A stretch of DNA of 64,000 nt from Ferruginibacter sp. (GTDB taxonomy: Bacteria; Bacteroidota; Bacteroidia; Chitinophagales; Chitinophagaceae): NCBI GenBank assembly GCA_013141435.1, contig JABFQZ010000002.1, forward strand, positions 1-64,000, read 5' to 3'. Shown here piece by piece: positions 34,746-44,601 of the stretch. The translations under genes and the position numbers were made by a program. Positions within the stretch are counted from its first letter, which is position 1, and each line of letters opens with the position of its first letter. The notes under the pieces were generated by a model. It searched no databases. It was not told the DNA's origin and worked only from the letters and a program-made list of their open reading frames with translations.

Positions 34746-36062
34746 CTACCTCATTCCTGGCATTCGTCCCATCGGCATTTTATTCATCATCTTCATCATG
34801 CCTTTCATTTGTTCAAACTGTTTTAAGAAAGCGTTTAGTTCAGCAATATCTTTACCAGCGCCTTTAGCTATACGTGCCTTACGGCTAGGGTTTATTATAT
34901 CTGGGTTGCGGCGTTCAATAACTGTCATGCTATTTATTAAGGCTTCTATTCCTTTAAATGCATCGTCGTTTATTTCCACATCTTTTATTTGTTTGCCTAC
35001 GCCTGGTATCATGCCCATGAGGTCTTTTATATTACCCATTTTTTTTATCTGCCCAAGCTGTGTTTTAAAATCTTCAAAGTCAAATTGATTTTTACGAATA
35101 CGTTTTTCAAGCTTTGCAGCTTCAGCTTCGTCAAATTGTTCTTGTGCTTTTTCTACAAGACTTACAATATCGCCCATGCCCAAAATACGTTGTGCCATAC
35201 GCTCAGGGTAAAACACATCTAAGGTATCCATCTTTTCGCCGCTGCTCATAAATTTTATGGGCTTGTTTACCGTATATTGTATAGATAGTGCAGCACCACC
35301 TCTTGTATCACCATCTAACTTCGTAAGTACCACACCGCTAAAATCTAAACGTTCATTAAATGCTGCTGCTGTATTTACTGCATCTTGCCCTGTCATACTA
35401 TCTACTACAAATAAAATTTCGTGAGGGTTTACCGCTGCTTTTACATTAGCAACTTCGGTCATCATCACCTCATCTACAGCAAGGCGACCAGCGGTATCTA
35501 TAATTATTACATTTTTGTTATTACTGCGTGCCGCCTTTATTGCATTTTGTACTATGCTTACAGCATCTTTATTATCTCTTTCGCAATATACTTCTACTCC
35601 AATTTGCCCACCAAGTACTTCCAATTGGTCTATAGCAGCAGGGCGGTAAATATCTGCTGCTACCAATAGTGGGGATTTTCCTTTTTTTGTTTTTAAATAA
35701 TTAGCAAGCTTGCCACTAAAAGTAGTTTTACCACTACCTTGTAAGCCAGCTACCAAAATAATGGCAGGGTTACCATTTACATTAAAATCGCTTTCTTTGC
35801 CACCCATTAATTCAGTAAGTTGATCTTGCACTATTTTTACCATCTGTTGCCCAGGATTTACTGCTAGCAACACTTTGGAACCAAGAGCAGTTTCTTTTAC
35901 TTTGTCGGTAAACTCTTTTGCAATTTTATAATTCACATCGGCATCTACCAATGCACGGCGTATATCTTTTACAGTATTGGCAATGTTAAGCTCTGTTATT
36001 CTGCCTTCGCCTTTTATATTTTTAAAGGCACTTTCTAATTTTTCACTTAAACTGTTGAACAT
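34746..36062 (-). CDS. ffh: Signal recognition particle protein Ffh
   Basis: Ffh binds 4.5S RNA and signal sequences and targets nascent membrane proteins to FtsY. The N domain (MFNSLSEKLESAFKNIKGEG) is followed by the GTPase G domain with GLQGSGKTTFSGKLA, DTAGRLAVDE and TKLDGDTRGGAAL. The methionine-rich M domain ends with MKGMMKMMNKMPMGRMPGMR. Its 438 residues are the family norm. It follows sucA in the same direction, with a 250-base repeat-rich spacer between them. Confidence 0.98.
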   Translation of the reverse strand: MFNSLSEKLESAFKNIKGEGRITELNIANTVKDIRRALVDADVNYKIAKEFTDKVKETALGSKVLLAVNPGQQMVKIVQDQLTELMGGKESDFNVNGNPAIILVAGLQGSGKTTFSGKLANYLKTKKGKSPLLVAADIYRPAAIDQLEVLGGQIGVEVYCERDNKDAVSIVQNAIKAARSNNKNVIIIDTAGRLAVDEVMMTEVANVKAAVNPHEILFVVDSMTGQDAVNTAAAFNERLDFSGVVLTKLDGDTRGGAALSIQYTVNKPIKFMSSGEKMDTLDVFYPERMAQRILGMGDIVSLVEKAQEQFDEAEAAKLEKRIRKNQFDFEDFKTQLGQIKKMGNIKDLMGMIPGVGKQIKDVEINDDAFKGIEALINSMTVIERRNPDIINPSRKARIAKGAGKDIAELNAFLKQFEQMKGMMKMMNKMPMGRMPGMR

Positions 36063-36077
36063 GTTTTATTTTTTTAC

Positions 36078-36310
36078 TCACGCAAAGCATATAAGAATGC
36101 AAAGTGCGCAAAGGTTTTTATTATTTTTTTGTTTACAAACCGAAGAGCCTTGATTGAACTTCAGTGGCGACCCTCCGTTGAAAATTTGTTTTTCGATTTG
36201 GCTTTTATTGTGCAATTTTTTTCACGCAAAGCATAAAAGAAAGCAAAGTGTGCAAAGGTTCTTATATTTTCTTAAATGCTTTGCGAAAACTTAGCACCTT
36301 TGCGTGAAAC
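36078..36310. repeat. CGCAAAGC repeats and stem-loop between ffh and sucA
   Basis: A 44-base unit starting TCACGCAAAGCATA occurs at 36078-36121 and 36222-36265 (about 90 percent alike). The right-hand copy can pair with CTTTGCGTGAA at 36298-36308 to form a long stem-loop that ends just before the sucA stop. A 30-base element of another dispersed repeat (36159-36188) lies between the two copies. Confidence 0.75.
36159..36188 (+). repeat. Dispersed 30 bp repeat, copy 1
   Basis: TTCAGTGGCGACCCTCCGTT and neighbouring bases recur in inverted form at 46855-46884, with 27 of 30 positions alike. Both copies are intergenic. Confidence 0.7.
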
Positions 36311-36312
36311 CC

Positions 36313-39078
36313 TTAAATCGAAAACGCAGTATCCACAACCGCCGCTTGCTCCTTAGCATGTATTTTGCTATAGCCACTTGCCGTACTTGCACTAGCTTTT
36401 CGGCTAATAATATGAAAATTAATACTCTCCAAATTCATACGCAAGTACGATGCCGCACCCATATTTTGTGGTTCTTCTTGCACCCAATGCCAAATGGCTT
36501 TGCTGTATTTTACATACAACTCATCTAATTTATTTTGTGGTAGTGGATATAATTGCTCTAGTCTAATAATTGCCACATCATCTCTTCCATCTTTTTCTTT
36601 ACGCTCCAATAAATCAAAATATATTTTACCACTACACATCAATACTTTTTTTATAATGCTTGCATCTTTGTTTGTAACATCATCATACACTTCGGTAAAA
36701 CCACCTTCGGTAAATGCACTCACATCGCTATATGTAGCAGGCAATCTTAAATTTGCTTTTGGCGAAAAATTTACCAATGGTTTTCTAAAAGACCAAGTCA
36801 TTTGCCTACGAAGCATGTGAAAAAAATTTGCAGCTGTAGTAATATTTGTAATAACCATATTTAACTCTGCACACTGTTGTAAAAAACGCTCCATTCTAGC
36901 GCTACTATGTTCTGGTCCTTGCCCTTCGTAACCATGTGGTAATAAAAGTGTAACACCATTCATTCGTTGCCATTTAGTTTCCGCAGCAGCTATAAATTGG
37001 TCAATTATAATCTGACAACCATTTACAAAATCGCCAAACTGTGCTTCCCAAAGTACCAAAGCATTAGGGTTGGCCATACTATAACCATATTCAAACCCAA
37101 GTACAGCATATTCGCTAAGCAAAGAGTTGTAAATTCTAAATGGTGCTTGTGTTTCTGTAAAATGATTTAAACGGTTGTAACCTTCGTTTGTAGTTTCATC
37201 ATATATAACAGCATGGCGGTGGCTAAAAGTGCCACGCTTTACATCTTGCCCACTCATACGTACATCTTTACCATCTACCAACAAGCTCGAATAAGCAAGC
37301 AACTCTGCAGTTGCCCAGTCTATTTTTTTATTATCGGCAAATAATTTAATTTTATCAGCCAATAATTTTTCTACTTTTTTTAAGGGTTTAAACCCTTCTG
37401 GCCATTTCATCAATCCATCAAATAATAATTTTACTTGATCTAAAGATATTGCAGTTGTAGGCGAAGTTTTAAAATCTTCTGTAGTAGCTCTCCGCAATTG
37501 CTGCCACCACTCTTCGGGCTTTTGGTAAGAGTATGGTAGCGGATTTTGTTTTACTTCGTCTAATCTTTCTTGTAAGTCTGCCAAAAATTTTTGTTCCATT
37601 TCTTTTGCCAAAACTTTTGCATCGGACTCTCCGTTTTCAATAAGATATTGTGTATAAACTTCCCTTGCATTCATGTGCTTATCTATAAGCCCGTACAACG
37701 CAGGTTGTGTAAACTTTGGCTCATCGCCTTCGTTGTGTCCATGCCTGCGAAAGCACACCATGTCTATAAAAATATCGCTGTTAAATTCTTGTCGATATCT
37801 AGTTGCAATTTCTGCAACCTTTACTACCGCTTCGGGGTCGTCGCCATTTACATGTAATACTGGCGCTTGCACCATTGCTGCTACCGATGTGCAATAATCT
37901 GCACTACGAGCATCATCAAAATCGGTAGTAAATCCAATTTGATTATTTATTACGTAATGTATAGTACCACCTACATAATATCCTTTAAGATTACTCATTT
38001 GTAAAACTTCATACACTACACCTTGCCCAGCTATTGAGCTATCGCCATGCACCAAAATAGGCAATATTTTATCAAAGTCAGAATCATAAAGCACATCAGC
38101 CTTACTTCGAGTAAAACCCAATACAATAGGATCTACAGTTTCTAAATGAGATGGATTGGGGCATAATTTCAAATCTATTTTTTTGCCGCTAGTTGTATTT
38201 GTTTGAGAGCTAAATCCCAAATGGTATTTTACATCTCCACTACCCATAGTTGTATCTGGAGTAGCGGTGCCTTCAAATTCAGTAAAAATTTGTTCGTAAG
38301 TTTTACCCATTATATTGGCTAATACATTTAATCTTCCTCTGTGTGCCATACCAATTACTACTTCTTGCACATTATTAGCTGCGCCAGTATCAATAATGGC
38401 ATCAAGTCCAGCAATGGTACTTTCGCCTCCTTCTAAACTAAAACGTTTTTGTCCAATATATTTTGTATGCAAAAACTTTTCAAACATTACACCTTCATTC
38501 AGTTTTTGCAATATGCGTTTTTTTTGCTCAATAGATAGTGGTTTGTGAAAACCAACCTCCATTTCGTTGCTAAGCCACTGTATTTTTTTTATATCGTTGA
38601 GTGCACTATACTCCACTCCTACATGATGTGTATATGACTTTTGCAAATGCAAAAAGATATTTTGCAAACTTGTTTTACCAAGGTTTAAAAATTTACCTGC
38701 TTCAAATTCTGTATTCAAATCGGCATCGGTTAAATTAAAATTAGATAATTCCAAACCAGCATGCCTATCTTTTCTTTTCTTTAAAGGATTGGTATTGGCT
38801 ATTAAATGCCCTTTTTTTCTGTAAGATTGTATGAGTTGATAAACAGCAAATTCTTTATCTAAATTGCCAACAGAAATAGTTGATGTACCTGTAGCAACAA
38901 CATTTGTTTCAGCTGTTGTTTTACCATTTGCTACCATAGCATTACTCACAGCAAAATCAAACCCTTCAAAGAATTTTTTCATTTCTACATCTACACTTTG
39001 TGGGTTTGCTATAAAATCGTTGTATAGGTTTTCTATATAAGATGGATGGGCGTTTGTTATGTATTGAAAATCCTTCAT
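36313..39078 (-). CDS. sucA: 2-oxoglutarate dehydrogenase E1 component
   Basis: SucA is the thiamine-diphosphate-dependent decarboxylase of the 2-oxoglutarate dehydrogenase complex (TCA cycle). The 921-residue protein starts YITNAHPSYIENLYNDF. It has VVIGMAHRGRLNVLANIMGK, the ThDP segment HGDSSIAGQGVVYEVLQM, and late GYEGQGPEHSSARMERFLQ. The length and order are those of the family. I see no sucB next to it; the E2 gene must lie elsewhere. Confidence 0.98.
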   Translation of the reverse strand: MKDFQYITNAHPSYIENLYNDFIANPQSVDVEMKKFFEGFDFAVSNAMVANGKTTAETNVVATGTSTISVGNLDKEFAVYQLIQSYRKKGHLIANTNPLKKRKDRHAGLELSNFNLTDADLNTEFEAGKFLNLGKTSLQNIFLHLQKSYTHHVGVEYSALNDIKKIQWLSNEMEVGFHKPLSIEQKKRILQKLNEGVMFEKFLHTKYIGQKRFSLEGGESTIAGLDAIIDTGAANNVQEVVIGMAHRGRLNVLANIMGKTYEQIFTEFEGTATPDTTMGSGDVKYHLGFSSQTNTTSGKKIDLKLCPNPSHLETVDPIVLGFTRSKADVLYDSDFDKILPILVHGDSSIAGQGVVYEVLQMSNLKGYYVGGTIHYVINNQIGFTTDFDDARSADYCTSVAAMVQAPVLHVNGDDPEAVVKVAEIATRYRQEFNSDIFIDMVCFRRHGHNEGDEPKFTQPALYGLIDKHMNAREVYTQYLIENGESDAKVLAKEMEQKFLADLQERLDEVKQNPLPYSYQKPEEWWQQLRRATTEDFKTSPTTAISLDQVKLLFDGLMKWPEGFKPLKKVEKLLADKIKLFADNKKIDWATAELLAYSSLLVDGKDVRMSGQDVKRGTFSHRHAVIYDETTNEGYNRLNHFTETQAPFRIYNSLLSEYAVLGFEYGYSMANPNALVLWEAQFGDFVNGCQIIIDQFIAAAETKWQRMNGVTLLLPHGYEGQGPEHSSARMERFLQQCAELNMVITNITTAANFFHMLRRQMTWSFRKPLVNFSPKANLRLPATYSDVSAFTEGGFTEVYDDVTNKDASIIKKVLMCSGKIYFDLLERKEKDGRDDVAIIRLEQLYPLPQNKLDELYVKYSKAIWHWVQEEPQNMGAASYLRMNLESINFHIISRKASASTASGYSKIHAKEQAAVVDTAFSI

Positions 39079-39297
39079 TTTGATTATTATTGAGATATTA
39101 GAATAGAGTATTGAGATTAGTATTTTATATTAGGCTCCTAGTTTTCATCATTTTATATTTAATATTCAATATTTTGCATTTTATTTTGGTTGCAAATATC
39201 GGATTTATAATTTGAAAAAAAGGAGTAAACTGGGTAACTAATATCGTATTTTAGAAAAAAAAAATAAACAATATGATGATAATATAAAAAAAAGTGT

Positions 39298-39305
39298 TAC
39301 TTTTG
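39298..39305 (+). promoter_or_regulatory. Promoter -7 box of rpsT
   Basis: TACTTTTG is an exact match to TAnnTTTG, 19 bases before the rpsT start codon. Confidence 0.65.
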
Positions 39306-39324
39306 CAATCCAAAAATAAGAATA

Positions 39325-39582
39325 ATGGCAAACCACGCAGCAACCAAAAAAGATGTAAGACAAAGTACTAAGCGTAACGAACGTAATCGTTATTATGGTA
39401 AAACTACCCGTAACGCTATTAGAGATATAAAAGCAATTGATGAAAAAGCAGCAGCAACTACCAAACAACCAAGTGTAGAAGCTATGATTGATAAATTGGC
39501 ACAGCGTGGAACAATACACAAAAACAAAGCTGCAAATTTGAAAAGCAAATTAGCTAAAAGAATTAATGCTTTAGCAAAATAA
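39325..39582 (+). CDS. rpsT: 30S ribosomal protein S20
   Basis: S20 binds 16S rRNA early in 30S assembly. The 85-residue, Lys/Arg-rich helical protein starts MANHAATKKDVRQSTKRNER and contains IDKLAQRGTIHKNKAANLKSK, typical of S20. A -7 box precedes it and a strong terminator follows, so it is transcribed alone. Confidence 0.97.
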   Translation: MANHAATKKDVRQSTKRNERNRYYGKTTRNAIRDIKAIDEKAAATTKQPSVEAMIDKLAQRGTIHKNKAANLKSKLAKRINALAK

Positions 39583-39601
39583 TTTATTAATATATTTTTA
39601 C

Positions 39602-39635
39602 AAAAACCCGTAATAGCAATATTTACGGGTTTTTT
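39602..39635 (+). terminator. Terminator of rpsT
   Basis: AAAAACCCGTAA pairs with TTACGGGTTTTTT, with a T run, 20 bases past the stop. Confidence 0.9.
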
Positions 39636-39673
39636 GTTGATGTTTTGTTAATATCATTTCTAAAAAACTAATG

Positions 39674-39681
39674 TATTTTTG
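39674..39681 (+). promoter_or_regulatory. Promoter -7 box of the secreted endonuclease gene
   Basis: TATTTTTG matches TAnnTTTG exactly. It overlaps an upstream in-frame ATG (39671), so that ATG would lie in the promoter and the next ATG (39704) is the real start. Confidence 0.6.
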
Positions 39682-39703
39682 TACAAAATATAACCCCCTT
39701 TAT

Positions 39704-42700
39704 ATGAAAAAAATTTACATTTTATTTTTGTTGGCTTTAATTACCAGTTTTAGTTTTGGTCAAATTTCTATAACATCTGCTGGTACAGCTTTTATCGAAG
39801 ATTTTAATACACTTGCTAATACTGGTACTAGTAGTACAACTCCAAGTGGTTGGGCTTTTTTTGAAACTGGATCTGGTGCAAATACCACTTATCTTGCTGA
39901 TAATGGTGGTGCAAATGGTGGCAATACTTATAGTTATGGTGCAACAAGTAATACAGATAGAGCTCTTGGTACTTTAATTTCTGGTTCAGTTACTTCTTCA
40001 ATTGGGGCATCTTATATAAACAATACTGGTGCACCTATAGCAGAGTTAACCATTTCTTACACTGGCGAGCAGTGGCGTTTGGGCACTGCTGGTAGGCAAG
40101 ATAGGTTAGATTTTTTTTATAGTACAACTGCTACAGCACTTAATACTGGGGCATATACAGCTGTAACAAACTTAAATTTTACAGCTCCTATCACAAGCGG
40201 AACTTTAGGTGCTTTTGATGGAAATTTGCCTGCAAACAGAACTGCAGTTTCTTTTACTATTACTGGCTTAAATATACCAAATGGTTCTACATTTTGGATA
40301 AAGTGGGCTGATTTTAATGCTACAAGTGCTGATGATGGTTTGGCTATAGATGATTTTTCTATTACGGCAATTGCAGGCGGTGCAGATATAACCGCACCAA
40401 TAGTAACTACACTTACACCATTAGATAATGCCACTAATGTACTTACAAATGCAAGTTTGCAAATATTATTTAACGAAGCTATTGCAAAAGGTACAGGTAA
40501 TATTGTAATAAAAAAATTATTGGACAATACTGTTCATCAAACAATTGATGTAACAACTGCTGCTGTAACTGTGGCTGGCAGTACTGCTACTATTTCGATT
40601 ACTCCTGCATTTTTAAATACTACCGATTATTATGTAGAGATAGATGCTGGTGCATTTACAGATATAGCTCTAAACAACTTTGCTGGGATAACAGGAAATA
40701 GCACTTGGAATTTTACCACAATATCACCACCTGCTGCCGGAGTTATAAATAATAATTATGGTTTCACAAATTGTGCAAGTACATTTTTAGCCGAAGGTTG
40801 GAGCCAATACAGTGTGGCTGGTACGCAAACATGGACTTGTAGTACAACTGGAAGAACAGATGCAAATGGTATGCAAATAAATGCTTTTGTAGCATCAGGA
40901 AATAACCCACTAAATGAAGATTGGCTTGTATCGCCAATATTCGATTTGAGTGCTGTAAGTTTACCTACACTAAAATTTTATAGTAGAGGAGATTTTATTG
41001 GAAACTCTTTACAATTAAAAATATCGAATAATTACACACCAGGCACAAACCCTACTGGTGCCACTTGGACAAATTTGACAGGCAATTTCCCTACCAATGT
41101 TGCTGGGCAAGGTGTTTGGACATTATCAGATAATATTGATTTATCTTCATACAACAGTTCAAATATTACGATAGCTTGGGTATATGCAAACCCTACAATA
41201 GCCAGCTCATCAAGATGGACAATAGATGATGTAATTATTTATCCTCAAATAGTTTTACAACCATGTGCAGAGTTAACCGATCAACCAACAAACCTTGTAT
41301 TAACTGCTACAGCAGCAACGGTTTCGGGCACTTTTGATTTGATTCCTAATCCAACTACTGTGCAAAACTATTTGGTAGTACGTAGTTTAACTACTCCATT
41401 GACCCAATTGCCAGTAGATGGTGTAAATTATACCGCTGGGCAAGTAATTGGAGGCGGAAATGGCTCTGTATTTGGTATTTCATCAGATGGAACATTTACA
41501 GATAATACAGTTTCTCCATCTACCCAATATTACTATTTTGTATTTGCTATTGAAGATCAAAATTGTATTGGTGGCCCAAATTACAATCAATTATTACCTT
41601 TAACACAAACAGCAACTACACCAGCACTTGCCCCATGTACAACACCTACTGAGCCAACTGCTTTAATACTTACAGCAGCCAATACTACTATTTCAGGTAC
41701 ATTTACAGCATCTGGAGCAAGTGCGTATTTAGTTATAAAAAGTACTGTTCCTCCAGCTTTAGGTGCAAGCCCAGTAGATGGTACTACATACACCATTGGG
41801 CAAGCTTTTGGCAATGGTAATGTTATAAGTATAAGTACATCTAATACTTTTACAGCTACTGGATTAACAGTGGCAACACCTTACTATTTTTATGTTTTTG
41901 CATTAAACAATGCTTGCACAGGTACACCATTTTATAGTGTTGCAAATTTGCCAGGTACAATTTCTACTACCAATGTTGCTACAGGCATACCTACAGGTTA
42001 TTATGATGCAGCTTCAACATTAACATGCCAGCCTTTAAAAACAGCTTTAAAAAATATTATAACTACAGGTTCGAATGTATTAGGATATACTCCAGGCATT
42101 TGGAATATAATACAATATGCAGATATGCATAGAAACGATGCCAACACAGCAGATATAATTTGGGATATGTACAGCGACAACCCAACAGGACCTGAGCCTT
42201 ATACATTTACTTATGGCTCAAGCCAATGTGGTACTTATACCAACGAAGGCGGATGCTATAACAGAGAGCATAGTACACCACAATCTTGGTTTGGTAGTAT
42301 AGCACCAATGGTGTCAGATGCTCATCATATTTTTGCTACCGATGGAAAGGTAAATGGAATGAGAAGTAATTATCCTTATGGAGAAGTAAGTTCTGCAACT
42401 TTTACAAGTATGAATGGCGGCAAATTAGGTACTGGTAATAACTTTGGCTATACAGGCACTGTATTTGAGCCTATTAATGAGTATAAAGGCGATTTTGCTA
42501 GAGCATGTTTATACATGATTACAAGATATGAAAATGAAGTTATTTCGCAAAACTGGAGTAACCAAGGCACTGGTAATACTGTATTTTTAAGCCCAACCGA
42601 TGAACCTGATGCTGCAAAAAGACAATTACAGATGTATGATTTATATTACTTAAAAACGCTAATAAAATGGCATAATCAAGACCCTGTAAGCCAAAAAGAA

Positions 42701-43366
42701 ATAGATAGAAATAATGCTATTTATTACACTGCTGTAAACAGTACACCTATAGCCCAACACAATAGAAACCCTTTTGTAGATCACCCAGAATATGTAGCTC
42801 AAATATGGTCGAATGCATGTGGACTTGCAGTACCAATATCCTTAATAGAATTTAAAACCAATTTGTATGATGCAACTGTAAAAATAAACTGGACTGTAGA
42901 TAATGCAATAAATTTTAGTCATTTTATTTTAGAACGTAGTACTGATGGTATTTTGTTTAAAAAAATAGCTACAGTAAGTATAACTAATACAAAAACATAT
43001 AATTATTTGGATGTAAATACTCCAAAAGTAGCAGTTATTTATTATCGTTTAAAAATGATAGATACAGATGGTAAATTTAGTTATAGTAAAATAGAAGCCG
43101 TAAAACTTAACATTAAAACTAGTGCTATATCTATTTCACCAAACCCTACAACCGATTACTTAAACATAAAACTAGATAAGCAATATTATACCAACAGTAC
43201 ACTTACAATAAACGATATAGCTGGGCGAAGAATATTACAACAAAATGTGCCAGCAAATACAACAACTATAAATATCAATATTAAGAATATTGGTGCTGGT
43301 AAGTATTTTGTGAAATTGATAACTAATAACGAAATCGTAAACAATTCGTTTATTATTGTAAAATAG
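39704..43366 (+). CDS. Secreted endonuclease I-family protein, T9SS cargo
   Basis: A ~1220-residue surface or secreted protein. A signal peptide (MKKIYILFLLALITSFSFGQ) is followed by a lectin-like beta region (~30-225) and an SbsA-type Ig domain (ITAPIVTTLTPLDNATNV). A second beta region (~345-530) and two repeats of ~115 residues with PVDG(V/T)(N/T)YTxGQ motifs come next. The endonuclease I domain (about 780-1050) has NREHSTPQSWFG and SDAHHIFATDGKVNGMRSN, the metal-binding His motif. The T9SS sorting domain starts ISISPNPTTDYL. It probably degrades extracellular DNA or RNA for nutrient supply. The promoter position supports the start at 39704. Confidence 0.92.
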   Translation: MKKIYILFLLALITSFSFGQISITSAGTAFIEDFNTLANTGTSSTTPSGWAFFETGSGANTTYLADNGGANGGNTYSYGATSNTDRALGTLISGSVTSSIGASYINNTGAPIAELTISYTGEQWRLGTAGRQDRLDFFYSTTATALNTGAYTAVTNLNFTAPITSGTLGAFDGNLPANRTAVSFTITGLNIPNGSTFWIKWADFNATSADDGLAIDDFSITAIAGGADITAPIVTTLTPLDNATNVLTNASLQILFNEAIAKGTGNIVIKKLLDNTVHQTIDVTTAAVTVAGSTATISITPAFLNTTDYYVEIDAGAFTDIALNNFAGITGNSTWNFTTISPPAAGVINNNYGFTNCASTFLAEGWSQYSVAGTQTWTCSTTGRTDANGMQINAFVASGNNPLNEDWLVSPIFDLSAVSLPTLKFYSRGDFIGNSLQLKISNNYTPGTNPTGATWTNLTGNFPTNVAGQGVWTLSDNIDLSSYNSSNITIAWVYANPTIASSSRWTIDDVIIYPQIVLQPCAELTDQPTNLVLTATAATVSGTFDLIPNPTTVQNYLVVRSLTTPLTQLPVDGVNYTAGQVIGGGNGSVFGISSDGTFTDNTVSPSTQYYYFVFAIEDQNCIGGPNYNQLLPLTQTATTPALAPCTTPTEPTALILTAANTTISGTFTASGASAYLVIKSTVPPALGASPVDGTTYTIGQAFGNGNVISISTSNTFTATGLTVATPYYFYVFALNNACTGTPFYSVANLPGTISTTNVATGIPTGYYDAASTLTCQPLKTALKNIITTGSNVLGYTPGIWNIIQYADMHRNDANTADIIWDMYSDNPTGPEPYTFTYGSSQCGTYTNEGGCYNREHSTPQSWFGSIAPMVSDAHHIFATDGKVNGMRSNYPYGEVSSATFTSMNGGKLGTGNNFGYTGTVFEPINEYKGDFARACLYMITRYENEVISQNWSNQGTGNTVFLSPTDEPDAAKRQLQMYDLYYLKTLIKWHNQDPVSQKEIDRNNAIYYTAVNSTPIAQHNRNPFVDHPEYVAQIWSNACGLAVPISLIEFKTNLYDATVKINWTVDNAINFSHFILERSTDGILFKKIATVSITNTKTYNYLDVNTPKVAVIYYRLKMIDTDGKFSYSKIEAVKLNIKTSAISISPNPTTDYLNIKLDKQYYTNSTLTINDIAGRRILQQNVPANTTTININIKNIGAGKYFVKLITNNEIVNNSFIIVK

Positions 43367-43527
43367 AAATTACGTTGTTAGCAAAAATTTATTTTTGTAC
43401 AAAGCAATTATAAATAGTATTCTTCTATTCTTAAATATTTTTTTTAACAAAAAATAATTTCACAAAAAATAAAACAATACAAATAAATATTACTTTTATA
43501 TTTTAAAAATACCAAAAAAAATTAAAA

Positions 43528-44226
43528 ATGACACCAAGTATAATGATAATATCGGTAGTATTTATGCTACTAGGAATGCTGGCTCAATACAAGCTAAAGA
43601 GCAAATTTACAAACTATAGTAAAGTGCCTACCACAAGCGGTTTGAGCGGAAAAGAAATTGCCGAAAAAATGCTCAGAGATAGTGCAATTTACGATGTACA
43701 AGTAGTATCTGTAAGCGGCTTTTTAAGCGACCATTACGACCCTACAAAAAAAACAGTAAACCTTAGCCCCGATGTATATGAAGGCAGAACAGTATCGGCT
43801 GCTGCTGTTGCCGCACATGAGTGTGGCCATGCAGTACAACATGCTACAGCATATAGTATGCTTACCTTACGAAGCAAATTGGTACCAGCAGTAAAAATTA
43901 GCAGTACCATATCGCAATGGATTATTATGGCTGGCATTGGTATGATGGGCTTTGGAGGCGGAAACCCTACTATTTTATTGGTAGGTATAATTTTATTTGC
44001 CGCCTCTACCCTATTTTCGATAGTTACCTTACCAGTAGAGTTTGATGCAAGCAAAAGAGCCTTAGCATGGTTAGATACTGCCAGTATAACAACTACAGAT
44101 GAGCACACAAAAGCAAAAGATGCACTTACTTGGGCAGCCATGACTTATGTAGTAGCAGCACTAGCCTCTATTGCAATGCTTGTACAATATGTTATGATGT
44201 ATTTGGGCCGTACAAGCAACGATTAA
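43528..44226 (+). CDS. Zinc metallopeptidase, YugP-like
   Basis: A 232-residue integral membrane protein of the neutral zinc metallopeptidase 2 (YugP) family. An N-terminal membrane helix (MIIISVVFMLLGMLAQY-like) is followed by GLSGKEIAEKMLRDSAIYDVQV. The zinc motif is AAAVAAHECGHAVQHATAY (HExxH). Helices near 130-175 and at the C-terminus follow, with LPVEFDASKRALAWL between them, which is also typical. The substrate is unknown. Confidence 0.93.
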   Translation: MTPSIMIISVVFMLLGMLAQYKLKSKFTNYSKVPTTSGLSGKEIAEKMLRDSAIYDVQVVSVSGFLSDHYDPTKKTVNLSPDVYEGRTVSAAAVAAHECGHAVQHATAYSMLTLRSKLVPAVKISSTISQWIIMAGIGMMGFGGGNPTILLVGIILFAASTLFSIVTLPVEFDASKRALAWLDTASITTTDEHTKAKDALTWAAMTYVVAALASIAMLVQYVMMYLGRTSND

Positions 44227-44261
44227 TTTTTACCCAAAACATTTTGAAGCATCAGCTCCAA

Positions 44262-44370
44262 ATCCATAATCAGCATTAGTTTCCCGTTTTCTGTAGTACA
44301 CCTGCAATAAGTTTATACAAAATGAAATTTATTATTGCAGGTGGTACTACTGCCAACCGGGGCTAGGCTC
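44262..44370. repeat. Variable-hairpin repeat, copy 1
   Basis: The left box CAGCATTAGTT is followed by a hairpin whose arms are 44293-44310 and 44332-44350 (GTAGTACACCTGCAATAA and its complement with one extra base). The right box is GGCTAGGC. The same order of boxes, with an unrelated hairpin sequence, occurs at 52090-52175. Confidence 0.65.
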
Positions 44371-44478
44371 AGCTAAATATCATTATTCAAATTTTATTAG
44401 TAATTCCAATTCATTTTGTAGATAATATTTTAAACTGAATACTAAAAAAGTAATTTTCGTAAATAAACGAAATTTATG

Positions 44479-44486
44479 TAATTTTG
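44479..44486 (+). promoter_or_regulatory. Promoter -7 box of queA
   Basis: TAATTTTG matches TAnnTTTG exactly. Transcription would start near 44492, leaving a leader of about 110 bases. Confidence 0.55.
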
Positions 44487-44502
44487 CACTCTTTATAAAA
44501 AA

Positions 44503-44583
44503 TCATGCCGTAACATGATACGTGCCTTTTACTATTTGAGGCTTGTTTTTCAGTAAATAAAATTTATTATTTACACGGTATGA
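44503..44583 (+). promoter_or_regulatory. Structured 5' leader of queA (three-way junction)
   Basis: The leader can form three helices. P1 pairs TCATGCCGT (44503-44511) with ACGGTATGA (44575-44583), nine pairs with one G-U. P2 pairs GCCT (44524-44527) with AGGC (44539-44542). P3 pairs GTAAATAA (44553-44560) with TTATTTAC (44567-44574) and abuts P1. The structure ends 18 bases before the start codon. It does not match a preQ1 or other riboswitch consensus that I know. A cis-regulatory role is inferred from position and structure only. Confidence 0.45.
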
Positions 44584-44601
44584 GATAAAATTTATTTTAA
44601 A

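Larger units (their letters stand above)
44227..44601. other. Intergenic region: repeat hairpin plus queA leader
   Basis: The left part (44262-44370) is one member of a variable-hairpin repeat family. The right part holds the queA promoter and a structured leader (44491-44601). The rest is A+T-rich. Confidence 0.6.
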
